Shown: one piece after another, positions 34,130-41,738 of the stretch
How positions within the stretch are numbered: the stretch's first letter is position 1
How the letters are laid out: every line of letters starts with the position of its first letter
Origin: Rhodococcus gordoniae
GTDB lineage: Bacteria > Actinomycetota > Actinomycetes > Mycobacteriales > Mycobacteriaceae
DNA length: 64,000 nt
NCBI RefSeq assembly: GCF_001646655.1
Contig: NZ_LPZN01000019.1
Location: 1 to 64,000 of the forward strand
Direction: 5' to 3'
Position numbers and translations under genes: made by a program
The notes under the pieces: model-generated
Seen by the model: the letters and a program-made list of their open reading frames with translations, nothing else
Told to the model about the DNA's origin: nothing
Databases searched by the model: none

Positions 34130-34906
34130 TCACCGCAGATACAGGCGTACCTTGTCGATCTCGTTGCGCAGCAGGTCGATCTCCTCGGCGGTGGGATCCT
34201 CGGTGCGCGTGAGGTCGTCGGAGACCGTCAGATCCCAGCCCGTCGCCGCGCGAACCTCGTCCACTGTGACACCGCGGTGGATGCTGGTCAGTACGAGTTC
34301 GCCGGACGGATCCTGCCGGGACAACACACCCAGGCTCGTGAACACCTTCGTCACCCCGCGGCCGCGCGGCATGATGCCGACGCCGGCCTGGCGGGCGCGC
34401 ACCGGGCTCGGCGACGTGCAGAAGTCCAGTTCGGCGGGAAAAGCGCTCGGATCGTGGCGTCGCATGATCACGAACACCTCGCCGGCGTTGGGCATGATCT
34501 CGACGGCTCCGCCGCCGCCCGGCAGACGCACGGTGGGCTTGTCCCAGTCGCCGATGACGCTGGTGTTGAGGCTGCCGTAGCGGTCGATCTGCGCCGCACC
34601 GAGGAAGCCGACGTCGACGTTGCCGCCTTGCAGCACGTACCCGAACAGCGATGCCATGGACACCACGGATTCGGCGCCGGAGACCACGACGGAGTCGGCG
34701 ATTCCTTCGGCCATCGCCTCGGGGTGCGCGCCGCAGACGCCGGATTCGTAGATCAGCTCGACGTCGGGGTTCGAGGTGCGGGCGGCGAGGTCGACGGCGA
34801 GGGTCGGCAGGCCCACCCCGGCGAAGACCCGGGCCTTGCCGGCCAGGGCCCGCGCGGCGACGGAGACGATCAGTTCGGTGGTGGAGAAGGTTTCGGTGGC
34901 AGTCAC
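34130..34906 (-). CDS. catJ: Class I CoA-transferase beta subunit (CatJ-type)
   Basis: 258 residues of the glutaconate CoA-transferase B family. The active-site glutamate candidate is in LIYESGVCGAHPEA near residue 55. DVGFLGAAQIDRYGSLN and PGGGGAVEIMPNAGEVFVI are family blocks. With the alpha subunit it should move CoA from succinyl-CoA or acetyl-CoA to a dicarboxylate such as 3-oxoadipate. The GTG start overlaps the alpha stop as GTGA. The symbol reflects similarity to the Pseudomonas CatI/CatJ type. IpdB-like steroid enzymes are the other option. Confidence 0.8.
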   Translation of the reverse strand: MTATETFSTTELIVSVAARALAGKARVFAGVGLPTLAVDLAARTSNPDVELIYESGVCGAHPEAMAEGIADSVVVSGAESVVSMASLFGYVLQGGNVDVGFLGAAQIDRYGSLNTSVIGDWDKPTVRLPGGGGAVEIMPNAGEVFVIMRRHDPSAFPAELDFCTSPSPVRARQAGVGIMPRGRGVTKVFTSLGVLSRQDPSGELVLTSIHRGVTVDEVRAATGWDLTVSDDLTRTEDPTAEEIDLLRNEIDKVRLYLR

Positions 34907-35820
34907 TTTCGGCTCCCGTAGTCGACGGTCCCGGAGGGGCGCGGCGCGACCTCGAGGGCGGCCCAGTACTCCTCGCCCAGTTTCTCGAGGTATTCGGCGT
35001 GATCGGCGGTGGTGAGGACCCATTCCTTCAACCAGGTGCGCAGCTGCTGGGGGTCCTTGCTGATCGCGGTCCATCGGCGGTAGAACGCACAGTCACGGTC
35101 GTAGTAGCCCTGCGCATAGGAGGGGTGTGCTCCGCGCGGGCACAGCACGACCGCGTCCACGGCGTGCGACGGGACGAGCGTGCGGCTCGGGTCGGAGCGG
35201 ATCACGTCGTCGTCGACGATCTCCTCGACCACCACGATGGCCTTCTTCGCCGCGTACACCGCTTCCTGCTGGACACCGGCGATCCCCCAGATCTGGACGT
35301 TCCCGGCGCGGTCGGCGCGTTGGGCGTGGATGATCGTCACGTCCGGGTTGAGCGGAGGGACGACGTACACGCTGCCGCCGCCGAAGGGATCGTCCACCGG
35401 CCGGATGTCCGGGTTGATCTTCGGCAGGTCGCTGCCCGCATACGATCTCAGGGGGAAGAAAGGCAGCCCGGCCGCCCCGGCCTGGTAGCGGCAGACCATG
35501 CCGTAGTGGCTGTACTCCTCGACCTCCAGTGCGACGGGGTCGTGGTTCTCGATGCGCCGGCGGATCTCGTACAGCGACCCCGCCGAGCCGCTCGCGAAGA
35601 ACGACGCGACGAGTTTCGATACGCAGTCGGCGGCGATGAGCTGGTCGGAGATGATGTCGGGGGTCATGCGGCACAACGTCAGATCGCGCCTGCCCTGCCG
35701 GATGATCTCGTGCGCCGCCGCGAACGGGATGAGGTGCGAGAAACCCTCGAGGGCAACGGTCGTCCCGTCCTCGACATAGGTGGCGATCGCCTCGCGCATG
35801 GTCATGAGTTTGTCCGGCAT
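34903..35820 (-). CDS. catI: Class I CoA-transferase alpha subunit (CatI-type)
   Basis: 305 residues of the glutaconate CoA-transferase A family: TTVALEGFSHLIPFAAAHEI near residue 20, LCRMTPDIISDQLIAADC, and VTIIHAQRADRAGNVQIWGI with VVVEEIVDDD. These blocks follow CatI of the 3-oxoadipate pathway more closely than IpdA. The usual Gly-rich turn after ISDQLIAADC is altered (FFASGSAGSLYEI). A divergent LysR gene begins 72 bases away and is the likely regulator. The substrate is inferred, not shown. Confidence 0.82.
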   Translation of the reverse strand: MPDKLMTMREAIATYVEDGTTVALEGFSHLIPFAAAHEIIRQGRRDLTLCRMTPDIISDQLIAADCVSKLVASFFASGSAGSLYEIRRRIENHDPVALEVEEYSHYGMVCRYQAGAAGLPFFPLRSYAGSDLPKINPDIRPVDDPFGGGSVYVVPPLNPDVTIIHAQRADRAGNVQIWGIAGVQQEAVYAAKKAIVVVEEIVDDDVIRSDPSRTLVPSHAVDAVVLCPRGAHPSYAQGYYDRDCAFYRRWTAISKDPQQLRTWLKEWVLTTADHAEYLEKLGEEYWAALEVAPRPSGTVDYGSRK

Positions 35821-35866
35821 ACCGGTCGTCCTCCGTGTGGTCGGTGATGCGGTGTCGGGTGTCCGG

Positions 35867-35878
35867 CGCCTGCAGGCG
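35867..35878. promoter_or_regulatory. Perfect palindrome in the CatI/LysR divergent gap
   Basis: CGCCTGCAGGCG is a perfect 12-bp palindrome in the 71-base gap, 14 bases before the lysR GTG. It is a candidate autoregulatory site, though LysR sites usually show a T-N11-A core. Confidence 0.35.
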
Positions 35879-35891
35879 TGATAATCGACGG

Positions 35892-36788
35892 GTGGAGATC
35901 CAGCAGGTGAAGGCGTTCCTGGCGGTGGCGGAGGAACTGCATTTCGGTCGGGCGGCGCAGAGGTTGCACATGGCCCAGCCGCCGCTCAGCCGCACGATCC
36001 GCAGACTCGAGAAGGAGCTCGGTGCCGAACTCTTCGAACGCAACACCCGCAGTGTGCGGTTGACGGAGAGCGGACGGGCGCTCGTGGAACCGGCCCGGAA
36101 CATCCTCGACGCCTGCCGATCGGCGGAGATGGCGGTGACCGCTGCGGGCTCGGGCCGGACCGGCCGGGTCCGTATCGGTTTCGCCGGTTCGTCCTCGCAC
36201 TATCTGGTGGGTCGCTGGGCGAAGCTCGTGCGGCGCACTCATCCCGGTATCGAGTTCGTGCTCGACAGTTCGGCCTACGCGAGCGAGGCGCTCAACAAGC
36301 TCGCGGCGAGCAGACTCGACATCGGCATCGTGCGACTGTTGTTCTTCCCGCCGGGTATCGCGTCGCGTGTGGTGGCCCGTGAGAACCTCGTCGTGGCGCT
36401 GCCCAAGGAGCACCCGCTCGCCGACCGGGAGAGCGTCCGGTTGGAGGATCTCGCGAACGAGGCGTGGGTGATGCTGCCCGCCGAACCCGGATCCATGTTG
36501 CGCGAACTGCTGCTCCGGCTCGCCCACGACGTCGGATTCACACCCAGAATCGTTCAGAGTGCCCCGGATTCGCTGTCGTTGATCGCCCTGGTGTCGGCCG
36601 GAGTGGGATGTTCGCTGACGGTCTCGTCGGTCGCGGCGAACGTCATCAACCCCGAGGTCGTGTTCGTTCCCCTCGCCGACCACCCCGAGCCGCTCGACGT
36701 GCGGCTGGTGTGGCGGGAGGACGACGACAGTGCCGCGCTGCGAGAGGTCCTCCGCCTCTCCGAGGAAGCACTGCCCACTCCGGAGTGA
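35892..36788 (+). CDS. LysR-family transcriptional regulator
   Basis: 298 residues from the GTG at 35892. The winged helix-turn-helix fills residues 1-60 (VEIQQVKAFLAVAEELHFGR, AAQRLHMAQPPLSRTIRRLE). The effector-binding domain follows (GRVRIGFAGSSSHYLVGRWA). This branch resembles CatR/BenM-type regulators of aromatic and dicarboxylate degradation. It is divergent from the CoA-transferase genes and convergent with the MFS gene. The inducer is probably a pathway intermediate such as a muconate or oxoadipate, by analogy. Confidence 0.88.
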   Translation: MEIQQVKAFLAVAEELHFGRAAQRLHMAQPPLSRTIRRLEKELGAELFERNTRSVRLTESGRALVEPARNILDACRSAEMAVTAAGSGRTGRVRIGFAGSSSHYLVGRWAKLVRRTHPGIEFVLDSSAYASEALNKLAASRLDIGIVRLLFFPPGIASRVVARENLVVALPKEHPLADRESVRLEDLANEAWVMLPAEPGSMLRELLLRLAHDVGFTPRIVQSAPDSLSLIALVSAGVGCSLTVSSVAANVINPEVVFVPLADHPEPLDVRLVWREDDDSAALREVLRLSEEALPTPE

Positions 36789-36840
36789 CCGGGGCCGGCC
36801 GGCGACTGCGCCGGCCGGCCCCGAGTGCGAGCGATCCGTC

Positions 36841-38256
36841 CTAGGCATGGACGCGATCTCGTGGGGTGTCGTAGGTTCCCGGAGTACGGCGGTCGCGCTC
36901 GGCTGTTTCGGACTGTTCGAGGGCGAGTTCCTCGGCGTCGGACTGTTCGGCGACCGAGGGTGCCTTCGGGTCGTACCCGGTGCGCTCGAGCAGGGCCAGG
37001 GTGCACACGAGGGAGACCGCGGCGTAGCAACCGGCCGCGATGGCCACGCCGGTGACGTCCCCGGACGAGTTGAGCAGGTACTGCGCGAGCACCGGTGTGC
37101 CACCACCGACGATCAGCGAGCACAGCTGGTAGGCCAGCGACAGGCCCGAGTACCGGATGTTCGCGGGGAAGGCCCGGGCCAGGATGCCGGCGATGGCGCC
37201 GTAGAACATCGAGTGCGGAATCGTCGCGAGACACATGCCGATCACGGCGATCGCGAAGGTCTCGGTGCGGATGGCGTAGAACATGGCGGGCATGAGGAAC
37301 AGCTCCGGGACGATCATCAGGAGCATTGCCTTGCGCATGTCGATCCTCGACACGAGGACGGCACCGAATGGCTGCACGATGAACTGCACGACGAGGGCGA
37401 TCGCGATGATCGCGAGGAAGGTGCCACGCTCGTAACCGAGTTCGCTCGTCGCCCACGACAGGGCGAAGGTGTTCTTGAAATAGGTCACCTGGGCGAGAGG
37501 CAGCGCGCCGGCGCCGAGCAGGACCAGGACCCAGTGCTTGCGCAGCACTTCCTTGATCGGCAACTTGACGGTCTTCTTGCGTGCCAGAACGGCTTTCATG
37601 GCATCCGATTCTTCGAGCCTGAGCCGGATGACCATACCGACGATGACGAGCAGCGCCGAGAACAGGAACGGGATGCGCCAGCCCCACATCAGGAACTGCG
37701 GAGTGGGCAGTGCTGCGAGGAAGAAGAACGCCATCGTCGACAGTAGGTTGCCGGCGGGCGAACCCTGCTGTGCGAACGCCGAATACATGATTCCCTTGCC
37801 TTTGGGTGCGTTCTCGCTGGCGATGAGGACCGCGCCGCCCCATTCACCGCCGACCGCGACACCCTGCACGATGCGCAGGAAGACCAGCAGGACCGGCGCC
37901 CACATGCCGATCTGCGCGTAGGTGGGGAGCAGGCCGATACCCACCGTGGCGATGCCCATCATGACGAGTGTGATGACGAGTGTGTTCTTGCGGCCGATCC
38001 GGTCGCCGAGGTGGCCGAAGATGACGCCGCCGAGCGGACGGGCGAGGAAGCCTGCCCACAGGGTGACGAACGCGAGGAGGGTCGCGACACCGCTCGAGAG
38101 TTCGTCCGAGAAGAAGACCTGGCCGAACACCAGTGCGGCGGCCGTGCCGTAGATGTAGAAGTCGTACCACTCGATGGTGGTGCCGATGAAGGAGGCGATG
38201 CCGGCCTTGCGGGCCTTCTTTGCGATCTCCTGATCGGTGGGTGTGGACGAACTCAT
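36841..38256 (-). CDS. MFS transporter, metabolite:H+ symporter family
   Basis: 471 residues, twelve membrane helices. The N-terminal signature IGTTIEWYDFYIYGTAAALV, FGHLGDRIGRKN and VGGEWGGAVLIASE mark the MHS branch (ShiA/KgtP/PcaK-like). A charged C-terminal tail of about 40 residues follows the last helix. It sits between the LysR gene and the divergent CaiB CoA-transferase, so import of the organic acid used by these enzymes is likely. It is a paralogue of the transporter at 8886. Confidence 0.88.
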   Translation of the reverse strand: MSSSTPTDQEIAKKARKAGIASFIGTTIEWYDFYIYGTAAALVFGQVFFSDELSSGVATLLAFVTLWAGFLARPLGGVIFGHLGDRIGRKNTLVITLVMMGIATVGIGLLPTYAQIGMWAPVLLVFLRIVQGVAVGGEWGGAVLIASENAPKGKGIMYSAFAQQGSPAGNLLSTMAFFFLAALPTPQFLMWGWRIPFLFSALLVIVGMVIRLRLEESDAMKAVLARKKTVKLPIKEVLRKHWVLVLLGAGALPLAQVTYFKNTFALSWATSELGYERGTFLAIIAIALVVQFIVQPFGAVLVSRIDMRKAMLLMIVPELFLMPAMFYAIRTETFAIAVIGMCLATIPHSMFYGAIAGILARAFPANIRYSGLSLAYQLCSLIVGGGTPVLAQYLLNSSGDVTGVAIAAGCYAAVSLVCTLALLERTGYDPKAPSVAEQSDAEELALEQSETAERDRRTPGTYDTPRDRVHA

Positions 38257-38342
38257 GCGCCCTCCGTCTGCTACGCCCCGATGGGGCGGGGGAATGTGGT
38301 CTGCGTCTCAGCAGAGGGTGTCAGGGCTCGGCTTTACAGTCC

Positions 38343-38381
38343 AATACCTAATAGGACCCGAATCGATACCGCAGAGGTATT
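38343..38381. promoter_or_regulatory. Inverted repeat in the MFS/CaiB divergent promoter region
   Basis: AATACCT (38343-38349) and AGGTATT (38375-38381) are exact complements with 25 bases between. The left arm overlaps the smaller palindrome CCTAATAGG. It lies about 90 bases from both divergent starts, a good place for a regulator of both genes. Confidence 0.4.
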
Positions 38382-38458
38382 ACTGGGGAGTCCGTGTTCG
38401 TCCTGGTAGACATGCAGCGACGCCGGATGGGGGAACCGCGAACGCGAAAGGACATCAG

Positions 38459-39679
38459 GTGACGAGCGACCGAACCGATCGGACCGAGGTGGAGGTTTCT
38501 GCCGGCCTGCCGCTGGAGGGCATCACCGTGGTGAGCCTCGAACAGGCGGTTGCCGCACCCCTCGCGACGCGCCATCTCGCAGACCTCGGAGCCCGTGTCG
38601 TCAAGGTCGAACGTGTCGGCGACGGCGACTTCGCGCGCGCCTACGACGGTGCCGTGCACGGCCTGGCCGCACACTTCGTCTGGCTCAACCGCGGCAAGGA
38701 ATCGTTCGCGGTGGATCTCAAGGCTCCCGAGGGCATCGATGCGGTGAAGGCGCTGATCCGCGGTGCGGACGTCTTCTTGCAGAATCTCGCCCCCGGCGCG
38801 GTGGAGCGACTCGGGCTCGGCGCCGACGACCTGCGTGCGGACCACCCGGAACTGGTGGTGGTCAACATGTCCGGTTACGGCACCGACGGGCCGATGCGCG
38901 ACCGCAAGGCCTACGACATGCTCGTGCAGTCGGAGACCGGCCTGTGCTCGATCACCGGTACGCCCGAGACTGCGGTGAAGACGGGCATCCCCACCTCGGA
39001 CATCGCCGCGGGCATGTATGCGCTCACCTCCATCCAGGCGGCGCTGTTGCGCCGGCACCGCACGGGCGTCGGCGCGACGATCGACGTGTCGATGTTCGAC
39101 GCGACCGCCGAATGGCTCGGTTATCCGATGTACCTGCAGATGTATCAGGGGCGGCAGGTGCCGCGAATGGGCCTGTCGCACACGTCGATCGCGCCGTACG
39201 ACAAGTACCCCACCGCGGACGGGGAGATCCTCATCGGCGTCCAGAACGATCGGGGCTGGCGCACGCTCACCGAGGTCCTCGGCATTCCCGAGCGGGGCGA
39301 CGATCCGCGCTTCACCACCAATCTCGAGCGGGTGCGTCACCGCGAGGAGGTCGATGCGCTGGTCGCTCGGGCCACCAAGCAGTTCACCAGCGCGGAGCTC
39401 GACGAGAAGCTCGCCGACGCCGGGGTGCCGGCCGCGCAGCTGCGGGATCTGCGCGGGCTCATCGAGCATCCTCAACTCGCGGCGCGCGACCGCTGGCGCG
39501 AGGTGCAGACGGAGGCGGGTCCGGTGCGCGGCATCCTGCCGCCGATGAACTTCCGCGACGTCGAATTGCCGATGGGCGCGGTGCCGGGGCTCGGTCAGCA
39601 CACCGAGGCGGTGCTCGCCGATCTCGGCCTCACGGACGAGCAGATCGCGGGCCTGAAGAGGGCCGGCATCGTCGGCTGA
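38459..39679 (+). CDS. CaiB/BaiF family (class III) CoA-transferase
   Basis: 406 residues from the GTG at 38459 with AAAGGA upstream. Domain order is the usual one: N-terminal Rossmann part (ITVVSLEQAVAAPLATRHLA, LGARVVKVERVGDGDFARAY), the catalytic Asp in GIPTSDIAAGMYAL near residue 180, the small domain, then the C-terminal return (AGVPAAQLRDL). The enzyme moves CoA between carboxylic acids. Divergent from the MFS transporter, so the pair may import and activate the same acid. Donor and acceptor are unknown. Confidence 0.9.
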   Translation: MTSDRTDRTEVEVSAGLPLEGITVVSLEQAVAAPLATRHLADLGARVVKVERVGDGDFARAYDGAVHGLAAHFVWLNRGKESFAVDLKAPEGIDAVKALIRGADVFLQNLAPGAVERLGLGADDLRADHPELVVVNMSGYGTDGPMRDRKAYDMLVQSETGLCSITGTPETAVKTGIPTSDIAAGMYALTSIQAALLRRHRTGVGATIDVSMFDATAEWLGYPMYLQMYQGRQVPRMGLSHTSIAPYDKYPTADGEILIGVQNDRGWRTLTEVLGIPERGDDPRFTTNLERVRHREEVDALVARATKQFTSAELDEKLADAGVPAAQLRDLRGLIEHPQLAARDRWREVQTEAGPVRGILPPMNFRDVELPMGAVPGLGQHTEAVLADLGLTDEQIAGLKRAGIVG

Positions 39680-39706
39680 TCCGCTCCACGTCGGCCGCTC
39701 GTCAAA

Positions 39707-39718
39707 TGTGCGGCCATA
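39707..39718 (-). promoter_or_regulatory. Inverted partner copy of the shared 12-bp motif
   Basis: TGTGCGGCCATA on the plus strand is the complement-orientation form of AATGGCCGTACA with two changes. It lies 97 bases before the copy at 39815. A similar inverted pair occurs at 52271 and 52413. Confidence 0.4.
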
Positions 39719-39788
39719 GCTTCCGGTGCTTATAGGTATCCGAAGCGACTGCCATCGCCGATTCTGATGGATCCGCGCTGCTCAACGA

Positions 39789-39828
39789 TTGACGATCCCC
39801 GCCGGGTATCGAAAAATGGCCGTACAAA
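39789..39828 (+). promoter_or_regulatory. Promoter with shared operator for the WhiB gene
   Basis: A -35-like TTGACG (39789-39794) is followed after 17 bases by AAAAAT (39812-39817). That runs into AATGGCCGTACA (39815-39826). The 16-base string AAAATGGCCGTACAAA is identical in the FadE promoter at 52411-52426, where TTGACA stands at nearly the same distance. The motif would cover the transcription start. Confidence 0.55.
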
Positions 39829-39881
39829 TACTCGTTCGACGAGTGCGGGTCGGCGATGGCCCGATGGGCAAGGAGGCGGCG

Positions 39882-40157
39882 ATGTACGGATCCGGCGACC
39901 GCGACTGGGTGGTCGCGGCGCGGTGCCGCGGGGTGGACACGGCGATGTTCTTCCCTCGGCCCGAGGACGGCCGCGGTGCGGTACTCCGGGCCGAGCGGCA
40001 GGCGAAGGAGGTCTGTCGCTCCTGCCCGGTGATCGACGCGTGCCTGACGCATGCCGTGCGTACCGGAGAGACGCACGGCGTGTGGGGTGGCATGAACTAC
40101 GCCGAACGGCGAGCGTTCGAACGCGCGGTGAAACTCGGTCGTCTCCAGTCGGTCTGA
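39882..40157 (+). CDS. WhiB-family iron-sulfur transcriptional regulator
   Basis: 91 residues from the ATG at 39882, preceded by AAGGAGG 6 bases upstream. The four cysteines are at residues 15, 45, 48 and 54 (EVCRSCPVIDAC) and the turn motif is GVWGG. The C-terminal tail is basic. It is a second WhiB paralogue, distinct from the one at 1144. It is convergent with the SDR gene, only 2 bases apart. Its promoter carries the motif shared with the FadE gene at 52470, which hints at common control. Confidence 0.9.
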   Translation: MYGSGDRDWVVAARCRGVDTAMFFPRPEDGRGAVLRAERQAKEVCRSCPVIDACLTHAVRTGETHGVWGGMNYAERRAFERAVKLGRLQSV

Positions 40158-40159
40158 GC

Positions 40160-40852
40160 TCAGCCGACGTTGGTGACGGGGATCAGGGCGCCGGTGATCG
40201 AGGCACCCGCATCGGAGATCAGGAACTCGATGACCTTCGCGATGTCGGCCGGTTTGGACCAACGGCTCGTGTCGGCGTCGGGCATCGCGGCGCGATTGGC
40301 GGGGGTGTCGATGACGACGGGCAGCAGCGCGTTGACGCGGATGTGGTTGTCGCGGTACTCGAGTGCCATCGTCTCGACGAGCGCCGAGACCGCAGCCTTC
40401 GAGGCGATGTAGGACGCGCCGCCCGGGAAGGGGCTGAGCGTCGCGGCGGTGGAGATACAGACGATCGATCCACCGCCGCGGTGGATCAGGTGGGGCAGTG
40501 CGGCCTGGCTGACGGAATAGGCGGTGCGCAGGTTGAGATCGAGCTGGGAGTCGAGCACCTCGATCGGGGTCTCGTGCACCCGCGGGCCGGACGTGAATCC
40601 GCCGACGAGGTTGACGACGCCGAACAGGGGAGCGTCGGGGTCGTCGCACGCCAGGTTCAGGGCGTCCCCGAGCTGCTGCTCGTCGGAGAGGTCGGCCTGC
40701 ACGAGCCGCAGGTTCGGATGCGTGCCCACGCGCTCGAGCTCGTCGCGGACCAGCCACGGCACCACGACCCGCCATCCGGTGTCGAGGAGATGTTTCGTCA
40801 CGGCGCTGCCGAGGCCGCCGGTGCCACCACTGACCAATACGGTGCGAGCCAT
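40160..40852 (-). CDS. Short-chain dehydrogenase/reductase
   Basis: 230 residues of the classical SDR family. The cofactor motif is VSGGTGGLGSA at the N-terminus, followed by NLVGGFTSG in place of NNAG. The active site Ser is in SIVCISTAA and the YxxxK is YIASK. The acid residue after the second strand (WLVRDELERV) is not the Asp of NAD-specific enzymes, so NADP is possible. It is divergent from the dienelactone hydrolase-like gene by 114 bases. Substrate unknown. Confidence 0.88.
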   Translation of the reverse strand: MARTVLVSGGTGGLGSAVTKHLLDTGWRVVVPWLVRDELERVGTHPNLRLVQADLSDEQQLGDALNLACDDPDAPLFGVVNLVGGFTSGPRVHETPIEVLDSQLDLNLRTAYSVSQAALPHLIHRGGGSIVCISTAATLSPFPGGASYIASKAAVSALVETMALEYRDNHIRVNALLPVVIDTPANRAAMPDADTSRWSKPADIAKVIEFLISDAGASITGALIPVTNVG

Positions 40853-40966
40853 GTGCCTGTATCCCTTTCGAGCGTGCCGTCTGTCGTGCTCCGAAAACCC
40901 GCCGCACGAGAGACGGCTTCGTACGAAGATCATGACGAACAATCGGAGGAAGGGGAAGGACGGCCG

Positions 40967-41680
40967 ATGGACGACATCGAGGCGGAATTCGTTCACATCG
41001 CAGGCCTGCGTGCCTATCTGGCCAGGCCGCTCGGCGGTGCCACCGGAGGAATGCTGCTGCTGCCCATGATCACCGGCATCGACGCCCAGGTTCGCGAATA
41101 TGCGCACGACATCGCCGGAACCGGCGTGACCGCACTCGTCTGGGACCCGTGGCACGGACCGAGCGCCGACGACACCTCGCGCGAGGCGCTCGCGGAGTCG
41201 ATGCGTGGTCTCGACGACGAGAAGAGCCTCGAGGAGATGGCGACCCTGCTCGACCACGCGTTCGGTGAACTCCGACTGGAGAAGGTCGGCGTGATCGGAT
41301 GGTGCCTCGGCGGACGCCTCGCCCTCATCCTCGGCGCCCGCGACACGCGAGTCACGAACGTGGTGGCCTACCACCCGTCGATCACGGTGCCGCCCGCCCC
41401 GAATCACACGATCGACGCCGTCGAGCAGGCAGGTCGCGTCGCGGCACCCGTCATGGTGCTGCACGCCGGCGCCGACACGATCATGAGCGCCGAGACCTTC
41501 GCGAATCTGCAGGCGACGCTGCAGCAGCGCGAGACCGGCGCGACCCTCACTCACGTCTATCCGGGCGCCGAACACGGCTTCTCCTCCCGTGGCCGGCACG
41601 GCAATCCCGTCAATGCCGATGCCTACGCCGTGTCGTGGCCCCAGGCGCTGAGCTTCATCGGGGATACCGTCCGCTCCTGA
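40967..41680 (+). CDS. Dienelactone hydrolase family protein
   Basis: 237 residues of the alpha/beta hydrolase fold. The nucleophile is the Cys of GWCLGGR (about residue 110), the Asp lies in VLHAGADTI and the His in GAEHGFSSR, the triad of carboxymethylenebutenolidase. The full triad argues for activity on a lactone or ester. True dienelactone hydrolase would link to the oxoadipate-type CoA-transferase at 34-36 kb, but many members act on other substrates. The ATG at 40967 follows a purine-rich AAGGGGAAGGA. Confidence 0.87.
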   Translation: MDDIEAEFVHIAGLRAYLARPLGGATGGMLLLPMITGIDAQVREYAHDIAGTGVTALVWDPWHGPSADDTSREALAESMRGLDDEKSLEEMATLLDHAFGELRLEKVGVIGWCLGGRLALILGARDTRVTNVVAYHPSITVPPAPNHTIDAVEQAGRVAAPVMVLHAGADTIMSAETFANLQATLQQRETGATLTHVYPGAEHGFSSRGRHGNPVNADAYAVSWPQALSFIGDTVRS

Positions 41681-41738
41681 CGCGAATGGGCAGAATTTTT
41701 CGGGAGAAACGGTTGCACATGGGCGCGTGAGGGCCACG

